A program made the translations under genes and the position numbers. Below are positions 19,110 to 24,423 of a stretch of 24,423 nt of DNA, one piece after another. The notes under the pieces were generated by a model that was not told where the DNA came from, searched no databases, and worked only from the letters and a program-made list of their open reading frames with translations. The DNA lies in the IMG/VR virus record IMGVR_UViG_3300042445_000703, positions 1 through 24,423 of that record; one strand, given 5' to 3'. The DNA is from a virus. How positions within the stretch are numbered: position 1 is the first letter of the stretch; each line of letters opens with the position of its first letter.

Positions 19110-19243
19110 TGGACGGCTATGAGTTAGTTGTTACAGGCGTATACAAAAATGGTGTCAGAGTTTCTGCACCACCCACTTGCAGGAATTGCAATAAAGAATT
19201 AGATTTTCTAGAGGAGTTTGTTGGGTGTGATGATTGTGTTTAA
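19109..19243 (+). CDS. 44-residue zinc-ribbon-like protein
   Basis: Cys-x2-Cys pairs CRNC (24-27) and CDDC (40-43) enclose a short acidic loop, an almost minimal zinc ribbon, preceded by a beta-like YELVVTGVYKNGVRVSA. It overlaps the preceding gene by 1 bp and the next by 14 bp. It is one of about nine such tiny Cys-pair proteins in this window. Nucleic-acid binding is possible but unproven. Confidence 0.68.
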   Translation: MDGYELVVTGVYKNGVRVSAPPTCRNCNKELDFLEEFVGCDDCV

Positions 19244-19358
19244 TTTATTTAATCGTAAACCAGTTGAAGATACATTTACTAAGTTAGATAGACTAATGAG
19301 TGAAATGGCTACAACCAATACATACATAGAATACCTTCGTGAAAGGGAGGGTATGTAG
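19230..19358 (+). CDS. 42-residue hypothetical protein
   Basis: The ATG at 19230 overlaps the zinc-ribbon gene by 14 bp. The product is helical and charged (FTKLDRLMSEMATTNTYIEY, then REREGM). Similar short proteins with a 'KLDRLxxxM...' helix occur in phage operons, but I cannot name a family. The stop overlaps the following GTG as TAGTG. Evidence is limited to frame and coupling. Confidence 0.5.
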   Translation: MIVFNLFNRKPVEDTFTKLDRLMSEMATTNTYIEYLREREGM

Positions 19359-19462
19359 TGGGATTGTTCTATGGTATTATCTTTATACTTTTGGTACTTG
19401 GGGGAGTATCATCAGTAGCATTTTTATCAGATAAATATGAAAGCAGAGACGATGAATTATAA
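19358..19462 (+). CDS. 34-residue membrane micropeptide (GTG start)
   Basis: A single hydrophobic segment (LFYGIIFILLVLGGVSSVAF) is followed by a charged tail, SDKYESRDDEL. The GTG start overlaps the preceding TAG, and GAAAGGGAGG lies about 8 nt upstream, a strong ribosome binding site that supports translation. It overlaps the next gene at its 3' end. Function is unknown. Confidence 0.55.
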   Translation: MGLFYGIIFILLVLGGVSSVAFLSDKYESRDDEL

Positions 19463-19670
19463 ATACGCAGATAAGCTATCTGGATATCAGTTAGAGCCTG
19501 GAGACTTAATAGTCTTTGATGGCATAGATGAACCAATACAAATCAAGAGCCTCGATATTCTTTTAGATGGATATATGGTTAATTACTTAGATGAATATGG
19601 TGATGAAGAATTGCATCAGTATATTGCTGATGATGATATTGTTGATCTATATGTCTATGATATGGACTGA
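19437..19670 (+). CDS. 77-residue acidic hypothetical protein
   Basis: Two starts are possible, ATG 19437 and ATG 19452; neither has a good ribosome binding site, and both overlap the micropeptide gene. The product shows a beta-like LEPGDLIVFDGIDEPIQIKS, then DGYMVNYLDEYGDEELHQYI and a very acidic end, DDDIVDLYVYDMD. The start-to-middle pattern resembles small beta-barrel proteins that begin 'GDLI'. It is the last gene of the P11 operon, followed by a GC hairpin with a T-run. Confidence 0.68.
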   Translation: MKAETMNYKYADKLSGYQLEPGDLIVFDGIDEPIQIKSLDILLDGYMVNYLDEYGDEELHQYIADDDIVDLYVYDMD

Positions 19671-19671
19671 C

Positions 19672-19690
19672 GGGTCGCCCCATTTTTTTT
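19672..19690 (+). terminator. Intrinsic terminator of the P11 operon
   Basis: GGG-TCGC-CCC is followed by A and eight T residues, one of the few GGGTCGCCCC copies with a full U-run. It lies 1 bp after the stop at 19670. Confidence 0.65.
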
Positions 19691-19753
19691 GGATTTGTCA
19701 AGTTACGACACTCTCAAAAAATTCACTGAAATATTTGCAAAAAAGGGTTGTTT

Positions 19754-19776
19754 CTGTCAGACCTTTGTGGTAAGAT
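19754..19776 (+). promoter_or_regulatory. GTCAGACC-box promoter P12
   Basis: CTGTCA, 11 bp (GACCTTTGTGG), then TAAGAT. TTACGA (19703-19708) and TTCACTGAAAT lie upstream, and a TTGTTT (19748) is at the -35 distance of 17 bp. Confidence 0.7.
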
Positions 19777-19826
19777 GTGAGTATCACAAAAAAGGGAATA
19801 ATCCCATAAACAGAAATGAGATACAA

Positions 19827-19982
19827 ATGGCTAAGTTAATTGCCCCAACTGTTGGCTCACAGTTCACGACTCAAAAGTCTGCCGTAACTGGAACGGTGAC
19901 AGAAGTTAAAGAAAACACTAACGGTACGCTTCGTATTAAGTTAGATGTAAACGGTCAAGACCGTTGGACAACTGTAAAGTAG
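19827..19982 (+). CDS. 51-residue beta-barrel-like conserved small protein
   Basis: The ATG at 19827 is chosen because it follows promoter P12; the open frame upstream crosses the promoter. The product AKLIAPTVGSQFTTQKSAVT begins a compact beta fold that continues GTVTEVKENTNGTLRIKLD and ends RWTTV. This matches small conserved actinophage proteins ('PTVG..FTTQKSGV.GTI.EV....G..RV.LDVNG..RWTTV'). The fold suggests an OB- or SH3-like domain, possibly nucleic-acid binding. It forms a single-gene unit. Confidence 0.78.
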   Translation: MAKLIAPTVGSQFTTQKSAVTGTVTEVKENTNGTLRIKLDVNGQDRWTTVK

Positions 19983-19992
19983 TCTGATTGTG

Positions 19993-20029
19993 GGGGTCTG
20001 GCAAAACTGTCAGACCCCTGTGATAAGAT
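19993..20029 (+). promoter_or_regulatory. Promoter P13 with its box in a hairpin
   Basis: CTGTCA (20007), 11 bp, then TAAGAT (20024-20029). Uniquely, GGGGTCTG (19993-20000) is the exact inverse of CAGACCCC (20011-20018), so the box lies in an 8-bp stem with a 10-nt loop, which may also terminate transcription from P12. Confidence 0.65.
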
Positions 20030-20064
20030 TATTTTAATAACTACCTACCAATAAGGAGAAACAA

Positions 20065-20550
20065 ATGGGACTAGACATGTACCTTCGTGCAAGTGAGTAT
20101 GTATCACGCAACGATTGGAGTCGTAACGAAAAGGGTGAGATTAGGGACAACCCTAATTGGTTGTTCACACAAATTGTTGAAACTCTTGAGTTAGAAGATG
20201 TAATTGACAAGACTGGCTTTGCTGGAATGACCATTGACTTGCCTATGGGATACTGGCGTAAGTCAAACATGATACATCATTGGTTTGTAAATAACTTAGC
20301 AGATGGTGTTGATGAATGTCAGCCAATAGTTGTACGCAGAGAAGATTTAGAACAACTAAAAGAAACCTGCATTGAAGTAATTGCTAACCCAACAGATGCA
20401 GAAGAATTATTGCCAACTGGTTCAGGATTTTTCTTTGGCTCAACAAGTTATGACCAATACTACTTTAGTGACTTGCATGACACTATTGGTATTCTTAACA
20501 AGTGTCTTGAAAGTAAGTTTGATTATTTTGAGTACCAAGCATCTTGGTAG
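20065..20550 (+). CDS. MGLDMYL-family conserved phage protein, 161 aa
   Basis: The opening MGLDMYLRASEYVS and the later MGYWRKSNMIHHWFV (about 70-84), a cysteine after the DGVDE segment, and GSGFFFGSTSYDQYYF (about 118-133) are the landmarks of a widespread phage and bacterial protein family of unknown function found in phages of many hosts. Length is normal for the family. AAGGAG lies about 6 nt before the ATG. It is the only protein gene of the P13 unit and precedes the tRNA. Identification as this family is firm, but function is unknown. Confidence 0.85.
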   Translation: MGLDMYLRASEYVSRNDWSRNEKGEIRDNPNWLFTQIVETLELEDVIDKTGFAGMTIDLPMGYWRKSNMIHHWFVNNLADGVDECQPIVVRREDLEQLKETCIEVIANPTDAEELLPTGSGFFFGSTSYDQYYFSDLHDTIGILNKCLESKFDYFEYQASW

Positions 20551-20571
20551 TAGGTTAAAGCCGAAACCAAA

Positions 20572-20592
20572 ACCTGCCACCGCCACGCAGGT
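20572..20592 (+). terminator. Hairpin between the MGLDMYL gene and tRNA-Asp
   Basis: ACCTGC and GCAGGT pair with a 9-nt loop. No U-run follows, so termination is uncertain. The rest of 20551-20649 shows nothing else. Confidence 0.35.
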
Positions 20593-20649
20593 AAAATAAA
20601 GGGGACAGTCCTAAGCACCATACTCAGACTATAAACTGCTTACCATCTT

Positions 20650-20726
20650 GGTCTGTTAGCTCAACTGGTTAGAGCACTACCCTGTCACGGTAGAGGTTGT
20701 GGGTTCAAGTCCCATACAGATCGCCA
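20650..20726 (+). tRNA. tRNA-Asp (anticodon GTC), CCA encoded
   Basis: A complete cloverleaf can be drawn. The acceptor stem is GGTCTGT with ACAGATC (one G-U), the D-arm GCTC/GAGC, and the anticodon stem CTACC/GGTAG with loop CTGTCAC carrying GTC. The T-arm is GTGGG/CCCAT with loop TTCAAGT, the discriminator is G and a CCA is encoded. It reads GAC/GAU codons. GAT is abundant in the neighbouring acidic phage genes, and a phage tRNA may offset a host codon bias or survive host tRNA cleavage; both are inference. Confidence 0.95.
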
Positions 20727-20743
20727 CGGGTCGCCCCGTTTTT
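20727..20743 (+). terminator. Intrinsic terminator directly after tRNA-Asp
   Basis: CGGG-TCGC-CCCG followed by five T residues begins at the base after the CCA. It is a copy of the recurrent GGGTCGCCCC motif. Confidence 0.72.
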
Positions 20744-20807
20744 CCTGTTTTGTCAATTACGAAACACCTAGAAAACTCACTGAAGTTTCCCAAAATAAGT
20801 ATTGATT

Positions 20808-20830
20808 TTGTCAGACCTTTATGCTAAGAT
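20808..20830 (+). promoter_or_regulatory. GTCAGACC-box promoter P14
   Basis: TTGTCA, 11 bp (GACCTTTATGC), then TAAGAT. A TTGATT (20802) lies 17 bp before the -10 as a possible real -35. AATTACGA (20755-20762) and CTCACTGAAG lie upstream. Confidence 0.72.
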
Positions 20831-20858
20831 TAAGGTATCAACCGAACAAAGGAAAAAA

Positions 20859-21851
20859 ATGTCTATTGACCAAATAGAAATCGTAAACGGTAAGGCTTCT
20901 TACGCTTCTTTGCGTGTACCTGCCTACCACCAATTAGGAACTGTCTTTCAAGATGAAGTTTCTACATCGGAAATGCTTGAACTAGCAAATCTACATAACT
21001 GGAATGTACGCCTTGAAGATGTTGCACTACCAGAAAACTACACAACTGTAAAGAATAACTTTATGGTTGTTCGTGACCACCCAGAAGATGGCAACGGAAA
21101 TGTTTTGTCTGTTGTTGGAGAACGCTACAAGGTTTTGCAGAATGAAGAACTGTTTGCCTTTGGTGACAACCTACTTGATGGTGGTCGTTGGGAAGTTGCT
21201 GGTTCTCTAAAGCAAGGTAGACTTGTCTTTGGTGCATTAGCCCTTGAGCGTGAAACCGTACTTGACCCTAATGGTGTTAGTGATGTAATTAAGAATTACC
21301 TTGCTATCTCTACAAGCCACGATGGTTCTAGTGCTGTTCAGGCAACTGTCACACCAATTCGTATGACCTGTATGAATACTCACACCGCAGTATTCCGCAA
21401 GGGTGCAAAGCAGTCTTTCAAGTTACGCCACACACAGTCATTAGATGGTCGTGTTGCACAGGCTCGTGAAGCATTGGGTCTTGCCAATACTTACATTGAC
21501 GAGTTTGAGGTTATGGCTAAGGCTATGATTGAAAAGCAAATCACTAAAGACACATTCAACAAGATTGTTGCTCTTGCATACCCAATGCCAGAAAAAGATA
21601 GCAAGGGTGCTGTCAAGAAATGGGAAACCAAGATTGACTTGTTAGATGAAATCTATGGTGGTGACACTAACGGAATGATTGCTGGAAATGCGTGGGGTGC
21701 TTACAATGCACTTACAGAACGCTTAGACTGGTATCGCACTGCTCGTGGCAATTCCGAAAGTATCCTAATGGGTGCTAGTGGTTTTGACCCTGTTGTAAAT
21801 GCTGAAAAGAATAAGTTGCTTGCACTTGTTCGTGAGGTGGTTGGGGTTTAG
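20859..21851 (+). CDS. DUF932 / TIGR03299-type phage-plasmid protein
   Basis: The 330-residue product matches the DUF932 family of phage and plasmid proteins. It shows PAYHQLGTVF near the N-terminus, VVGERYKVLQNEELFAFGDN (about 85-104), a central NYLAISTSHDGSSAVQATVT and PIRMTCMNTH, and a closing ERLDWYRTARG. Members are cytoplasmic and have no settled function; association with DNA replication or anti-restriction loci has been noted. The ATG at 20859 has AAAGGA upstream, and the longer open frame crosses promoter P14. It is a single-gene unit followed by a long hairpin. It is one of the larger early proteins here. Confidence 0.88.
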   Translation: MSIDQIEIVNGKASYASLRVPAYHQLGTVFQDEVSTSEMLELANLHNWNVRLEDVALPENYTTVKNNFMVVRDHPEDGNGNVLSVVGERYKVLQNEELFAFGDNLLDGGRWEVAGSLKQGRLVFGALALERETVLDPNGVSDVIKNYLAISTSHDGSSAVQATVTPIRMTCMNTHTAVFRKGAKQSFKLRHTQSLDGRVAQAREALGLANTYIDEFEVMAKAMIEKQITKDTFNKIVALAYPMPEKDSKGAVKKWETKIDLLDEIYGGDTNGMIAGNAWGAYNALTERLDWYRTARGNSESILMGASGFDPVVNAEKNKLLALVREVVGV

Positions 21852-21864
21852 TCCCCAATCACTA

Positions 21865-21902
21865 CCCCGAAATCCTGACTTGACAAAGTTGGGATTTTGG
21901 GG
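21865..21902 (+). terminator. Long hairpin after the DUF932 gene
   Basis: CCCCGAAATCC pairs with GGATTTTGGGG (11 bp, one G-U) around a 16-nt loop. It runs into GGGGCGACCC (21900-21909) and AAAGCTT. Confidence 0.55.
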
Positions 21903-21975
21903 GCGACCCTTAAAGCTTCCTAATTACGAAGCATTAAGAGGATCACTGAAAAGTTCACAGGAATTACTATTGTTT

Positions 21976-21998
21976 TTGTCAGACCTATGTGGTATGAT
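21976..21998 (+). promoter_or_regulatory. GTCAGACC-box promoter P15
   Basis: TTGTCA, 11 bp (GACCTATGTGG), then TATGAT. A TTGTTT (21970) lies 17 bp before the -10. AATTACGA (21922-21929) and ATCACTGAAA lie upstream. Confidence 0.7.
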
Positions 21999-22028
21999 TT
22001 CATCATAACCTACTAACAAAGGAAACAA

Positions 22029-22808
22029 ATGCCAAACTGGGTATTCAATTCGCTAGTCGTATCTGGCGAACAATCACAATTAGAAAAAATGATGGCTCAA
22101 CTTAATCAGCCATTTGAAAAGCACTTCCCTGAATCAAAGTTTAATCAGGAAACAAAAGAGTGGGAACACTTCCCTGATGTTCAAGTCTATGACAATCCTA
22201 TCTTTGCTTTTTGGAACATTGTAAAACCAACCGACCTTGAAGCATACTACGAAAGAGATGTATTAAAAGGTAACGCAAACATCAAAAAAGATGCTGACGG
22301 AAAGTTTGACAACGATAGTTTTATGGAAGAGTTTGTTCGCTCTATGCGTGACGACCAAGACTGGTATCATTGGAATGTTCGCAACTGGGGAACTAAGTGG
22401 GACATTGGTGTTCCTAATGGACAAGAGTATTCAGATACACAGGTACAGATTACAGACGACAATGATGTTATGTATCATTTCCAAACCGCTTGGAGTCCAG
22501 TCGGTGAAGTCCTAATGAAACTATCAGAGATGTATCCTAGCCTTAACTTTGATTATGAGTATGAAGAAGAACAAGGTTGGGGTGGAACTTGCACATTCAA
22601 GGGTGGAGTAGACATAGCCTGTGACCAATGGGACATTCCAGAATCACACTCTGACTACAAAGATAGAGATAAAGAGTGTCCTTGTGAGTATGACGACATT
22701 GAGTATGCATACAAGGATTGCCCTGTAGATACCACTGGCTACCAGTGGAATGATGAAGACCACGAATGGCAGGAGATTTCTATTGACATTCCTGCCGAAA
22801 TAAGATAA
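22029..22808 (+). CDS. Api92-like / DUF1281-type ferredoxin-fold protein
   Basis: The 259-residue product opens MPNWVFNSLVVSGEQSQLEK, the standard 'MPNWC.N.L.V.G' start of the Api92/DUF1281 group found in phages and plasmids. It carries DWYHWNVRNWGTKWD (111-125) and FQTAWSPVGEVLMKLSEMYP (151-170), where the ferredoxin-like C-terminal domain is usually placed. The normal cysteine after PNW is Val here. A Cys-rich acidic tail follows (ECPCEYDDIEYAYKDCP). AAAGGA precedes the ATG. Members have no proven function. It begins the P15 operon. Confidence 0.82.
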   Translation: MPNWVFNSLVVSGEQSQLEKMMAQLNQPFEKHFPESKFNQETKEWEHFPDVQVYDNPIFAFWNIVKPTDLEAYYERDVLKGNANIKKDADGKFDNDSFMEEFVRSMRDDQDWYHWNVRNWGTKWDIGVPNGQEYSDTQVQITDDNDVMYHFQTAWSPVGEVLMKLSEMYPSLNFDYEYEEEQGWGGTCTFKGGVDIACDQWDIPESHSDYKDRDKECPCEYDDIEYAYKDCPVDTTGYQWNDEDHEWQEISIDIPAEIR

Positions 22809-22840
22809 ACTATTACTAACAACCTACAAAGGAGAAAATC

Positions 22841-23311
22841 GTGGATTATCCAATCCCAGCAACAGTAACAGAATACAAGCCAGAGTATGACCCAAAGGCA
22901 ACAATGATTATCAAAAAGGGTTACTACTACGCTTCACCAGAACAATCAAGGTACGAAGTAGAAAATGCAGACGACATTTCAAGAGCGTTTTGGAGAGTAG
23001 ATGCATTAACAGAAACTAACCAAAGAAACTCAAGAGCACACGACAAGTTAAAAGATTATCTTGTTGAGAACTTTGATGAGATTGGCGAAGAACACGCAAC
23101 TGAAATTGCAAACATTCTTAGCATTGATTTGTCAAAGACAGTTGATGTTGAATTCAATGTAACAATCAAAGCAACAATCTCCATTCCAGTTAATGAAGAT
23201 GTGTCTGACTTAAGTGTCTATGACTTTGATGTTGAGATTTCCTCAAACAACAATGATTATGAGATTGAAGAGTTTGATACAGACATTGACTCAATAGATG
23301 AAAGATACTAG
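22841..23311 (+). CDS. 156-residue acidic hypothetical protein
   Basis: A GTG start follows AAAGGAG by about 8 nt. The product has an N-terminal YYYASPEQSRYEVENAD, a helical middle (HDKLKDYLVENFDEIGEEHA), and an acidic beta-rich C-terminus beginning VDVEFNVTIKATISIPV. The C-terminal 'V.F.V.I.A.I..P' strand pattern is seen in several phage early proteins of unknown role. It is the second gene of the P15 operon. A 7-bp inverted repeat follows the stop. Confidence 0.7.
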   Translation: MDYPIPATVTEYKPEYDPKATMIIKKGYYYASPEQSRYEVENADDISRAFWRVDALTETNQRNSRAHDKLKDYLVENFDEIGEEHATEIANILSIDLSKTVDVEFNVTIKATISIPVNEDVSDLSVYDFDVEISSNNNDYEIEEFDTDIDSIDERY

Positions 23312-23312
23312 G

Positions 23313-23331
23313 TTTCCTAGTAGGTAGGAAA
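23313..23331 (+). terminator. 7-bp inverted repeat after the 156-aa gene
   Basis: TTTCCTA and TAGGAAA form a perfect stem around GTAGG, 2 bp after the stop. It lacks a U-run and could attenuate or stabilise the transcript into the 23406 gene. No other feature is seen in 23332-23405 apart from AAAGGAG. Confidence 0.4.
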
Positions 23332-23405
23332 GATGTGGAGGCGATAACCACAATTCAAAAACACCACCGACTTCAACATTGGTTGATAAACAAAAGGAGA
23401 AATAA

Positions 23406-23567
23406 ATGGCTAAGAAACTATTTATCGCACAGGAAAAGTGGAACACACGTTTCGGTAAGTCTGATCGTGTAGTTGTACGAGATGCAAATGGTCACTTCGT
23501 TGACAATGTATCTAAGCGACAGATGAAAACAGGCGAACGTGAACTTCCTTATGAAGTTGCTCGCTAA
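23406..23567 (+). CDS. 53-residue basic hypothetical protein
   Basis: The product AKKLFIAQEKWNTRFGKSD is followed by a beta pair (RVVVRDANGHFVDNVS) and a basic RQMKTGERELPYEVAR. AAAGGAG lies about 7 nt before the ATG. It has no GTCAGACC promoter, so it probably depends on read-through from P15. A strong terminator follows 12 bp later. The family was not recognised; the charge would suit nucleic-acid binding. Confidence 0.68.
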   Translation: MAKKLFIAQEKWNTRFGKSDRVVVRDANGHFVDNVSKRQMKTGERELPYEVAR

Positions 23568-23579
23568 GTAAATTAGATT

Positions 23580-23609
23580 GCCCCCTGGAAACAGGGGGCT
23601 TTTCTTTTG
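23580..23609 (+). terminator. Strong intrinsic terminator of the P15 operon
   Basis: GCCCCCTG-GAAA-CAGGGGGC is a perfect 8-bp stem with a GNRA loop followed by TTTTCTTTT. It is the best terminator in the window. Confidence 0.9.
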
Positions 23610-23619
23610 TCCAAAGCTT

Positions 23620-23718
23620 GGGGCGACCCTCGAAAACCCTCTAGTTACGAAGAGCTAAAAAAATCACGGGAATCTAGGGCAAATTACTATTGTAAATGTC
23701 ATACCCTTGTGGTAGGAT
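23620..23718 (+). promoter_or_regulatory. Composite intergenic block with promoter P16
   Basis: GGGGCGACCC (23620-23629), TTACGA (23645-23650), AATCACGGGAAT and promoter P16. P16 is ATGTCA at 23696, 11 bp (TACCCTTGTGG), then TAGGAT at 23713-23718. A TTGTAA (23690) is at the -35 distance. Confidence 0.65.
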
Positions 23719-23746
23719 ACGAGTATCAACCTACAAAAGGACAAAC

Positions 23747-23914
23747 ATGATTGACACAGATGATAAAATCTTACAGACACTAGCAGACGACTTTGTTGAA
23801 CTGCATGGTGTTGGTGGAATTGAGTTAGAACAATGGGAAACTGCTTACAAGTTTGTAAAGCATTTCTATCACACAGAAGAAATGGTACAAATTATTATCA
23901 GAGGTAAAAAGTAA
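23747..23914 (+). CDS. 55-residue helical hypothetical protein
   Basis: The ATG at 23747 follows AAAAGGA and promoter P16, and the longer open frame runs back through the promoter. The product is helical: ILQTLADDFVELHGVGGIEL, then QWETAYKFVKHFYHTEEMVQ, ending in a basic RGKK. It overlaps the next gene by 1 bp. The family is unknown. Confidence 0.7.
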   Translation: MIDTDDKILQTLADDFVELHGVGGIELEQWETAYKFVKHFYHTEEMVQIIIRGKK

Positions 23915-24171
23915 TGACGTATTTAGTAGCAACCACAGAAGTTATTTACGATGAGCAAGACTTAATTAAGATGATGCTAGCAACAGGTGAGTATGGTATT
24001 CATGGTCACCCGATTTCACATGAGGCTATGATTGAGTTTGTTAAGGATCAAGAATGGCAGATTGAACACCACCTGTTTCTTGATAAGTTTGATGTACCTG
24101 CACAGATTAGTATTAAAGATGAGGACGGCACAGACCTATTCTTTGCCAAGAACAAGTATGAGATTAAGTAA
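23914..24171 (+). CDS. 85-residue hypothetical protein
   Basis: The ATG overlaps the preceding TAA. The product mixes beta strands and helices, with YLVATTEVIYDEQDLIKMML at the start, histidines in GIHGHPISH and EHHLFLDKF, and an acidic ISIKDEDGTDLFF near the end. The histidine cluster might bind metal. The stop overlaps the next gene by 1 bp. I do not recognise the family. Confidence 0.7.
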   Translation: MTYLVATTEVIYDEQDLIKMMLATGEYGIHGHPISHEAMIEFVKDQEWQIEHHLFLDKFDVPAQISIKDEDGTDLFFAKNKYEIK

Positions 24172-24272
24172 TGAATCTATTGACAACTGACTGTAATTGT
24201 GATAGGTTAGATGATGATCTACTAGAGCAAGGCTGGACTTGCTATAACTGCTATGAACAAGGAAATGATTAA
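24171..24272 (+). CDS. 33-residue zinc-ribbon-like micro-protein
   Basis: The cysteine pairs CNC (8 and 10) and CYNC (24 and 27) are separated by an acidic helix, DRLDDDLLEQ. It starts at the overlap with the preceding gene and ends 1 bp... before the next ATG (TAAATG overlap region), so it is tightly packed. It is the smallest of the Cys-pair proteins here. Support rests on coupling and the recurring motif. Confidence 0.55.
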   Translation: MNLLTTDCNCDRLDDDLLEQGWTCYNCYEQGND

Positions 24273-24423
24273 ATGAAACTAAGAGGAATCTTTGAGGGAA
24301 CTTTTGAATCGGTATGGAGTATGGAAGTGCCACAAGCAGAGTGGGACTCTTATCTAGAGCAACACCCTGACTTTGATGAGAATGATCGTGACGACATTCA
24401 AGAGATGTGGGATTATTTTAAGA
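24273..24423 (+). CDS. Acidic hypothetical protein, truncated by the window end
   Basis: An ATG directly after the preceding stop opens 50 codons to the window edge. The visible part is acidic and aromatic, with FEGTFESVWSMEVPQAEWDS followed by HPDFDENDRDDIQEMWDYF. The rest of the gene is outside the window, so no assignment is possible. It is the fourth gene of the P16 operon. Confidence 0.6.
   Translation, partial: MKLRGIFEGTFESVWSMEVPQAEWDSYLEQHPDFDENDRDDIQEMWDYFK

Noticed and set aside
20650-20726. A host tRNA fragment left by integration
   Set aside because: The tRNA is complete with all four arms and an encoded CCA, and sits between phage genes with phage intergenic motifs on its 3' side.
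12315-23718. Reading TTGTCA as an ordinary -35 hexamer
   Set aside because: The distance to the -10 is 11 bp in all copies, too short for a normal sigma70 promoter. A separate A-rich or TTGNNN sequence lies at the correct 17 bp in several copies.
1-24423. Integrase, attachment site, transposase or toxin-antitoxin pair
   Set aside because: No protein with the needed motifs was seen. The tRNA-Asp has its own terminator and no flanking repeat suggesting an att site.

Overview
The window is AT-rich, gene-dense DNA from a tailed double-stranded DNA phage (Caudoviricetes) that very probably infects an Actinobacterium. The left third carries leftward virion and late genes. The right half carries rightward, very short early genes packed with overlapping start and stop codons. 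A WhiB-family regulator, an actinophage-style holin and companion membrane protein, and a B12-dependent ribonucleotide reductase point to an actinobacterial host. The low GC content suggests a freshwater or marine actinobacterial lineage rather than a soil host; that part is inference.

Left arm (1-10684, mostly minus strand, transcribed right to left). In order of transcription it has a holin-like protein, a membrane protein with a coiled-coil tail, a GT-B glycosyltransferase, three tail-fibre or baseplate-type proteins, a class II ribonucleotide reductase (nrdJ), a 1096-residue LamG-like tail protein, a small hypothetical and the start of the portal gene. One small zinc-binding gene (6332-6544) runs against this direction from a promoter that overlaps the nrdJ promoter. 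Several of these genes have a TATAAT-like box 5-8 nt before the start codon and no ribosome binding site, which suggests leaderless mRNAs.

Switch region (10685-12430). A very AT-rich divergent intergenic region holds a perfect 24-bp palindrome. It is followed by a small rightward gene and a leftward Hsp20 chaperone. Then comes about 640 bp without a recognisable gene, carrying an 11-bp tandem repeat, three copies of an ATTCACC repeat about 37 bp apart, a 17-bp inverted repeat and DnaA boxes. This is the best candidate for a replication origin. A roughly 150-bp cassette with a DnaA box and a promoter occurs here and again near 14.9 kb without gaps, and in a shorter form near 13.3 kb.

Right arm (12430-24423, plus strand). 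About 43 genes, most under 100 codons, fall into about a dozen short operons. Nearly every operon is preceded by a 23-bp promoter-like element of one design: a (T/C/A)TGTCA hexamer, exactly 11 bp containing GACC and an extended -10 TG, then TAAGAT or a close variant. I count 16 copies. Most are preceded by a composite intergenic block: a GGGTCGCCCC or GGGGCGACCC hairpin, then TTACGA, then TCACTGAAA. The genes include tiny zinc-ribbon proteins, single-pass membrane micropeptides (two of them near-identical paralogues), WhiB, a DUF932 protein, an Api92/DUF1281-like protein, an MGLDMYL-family protein and a tRNA-Asp. One promoter (18222-18244) is followed by a leader RNA that can form a closed three-stem structure or an alternative long hairpin. 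No integrase, CRISPR array, insertion sequence or terminase was seen.
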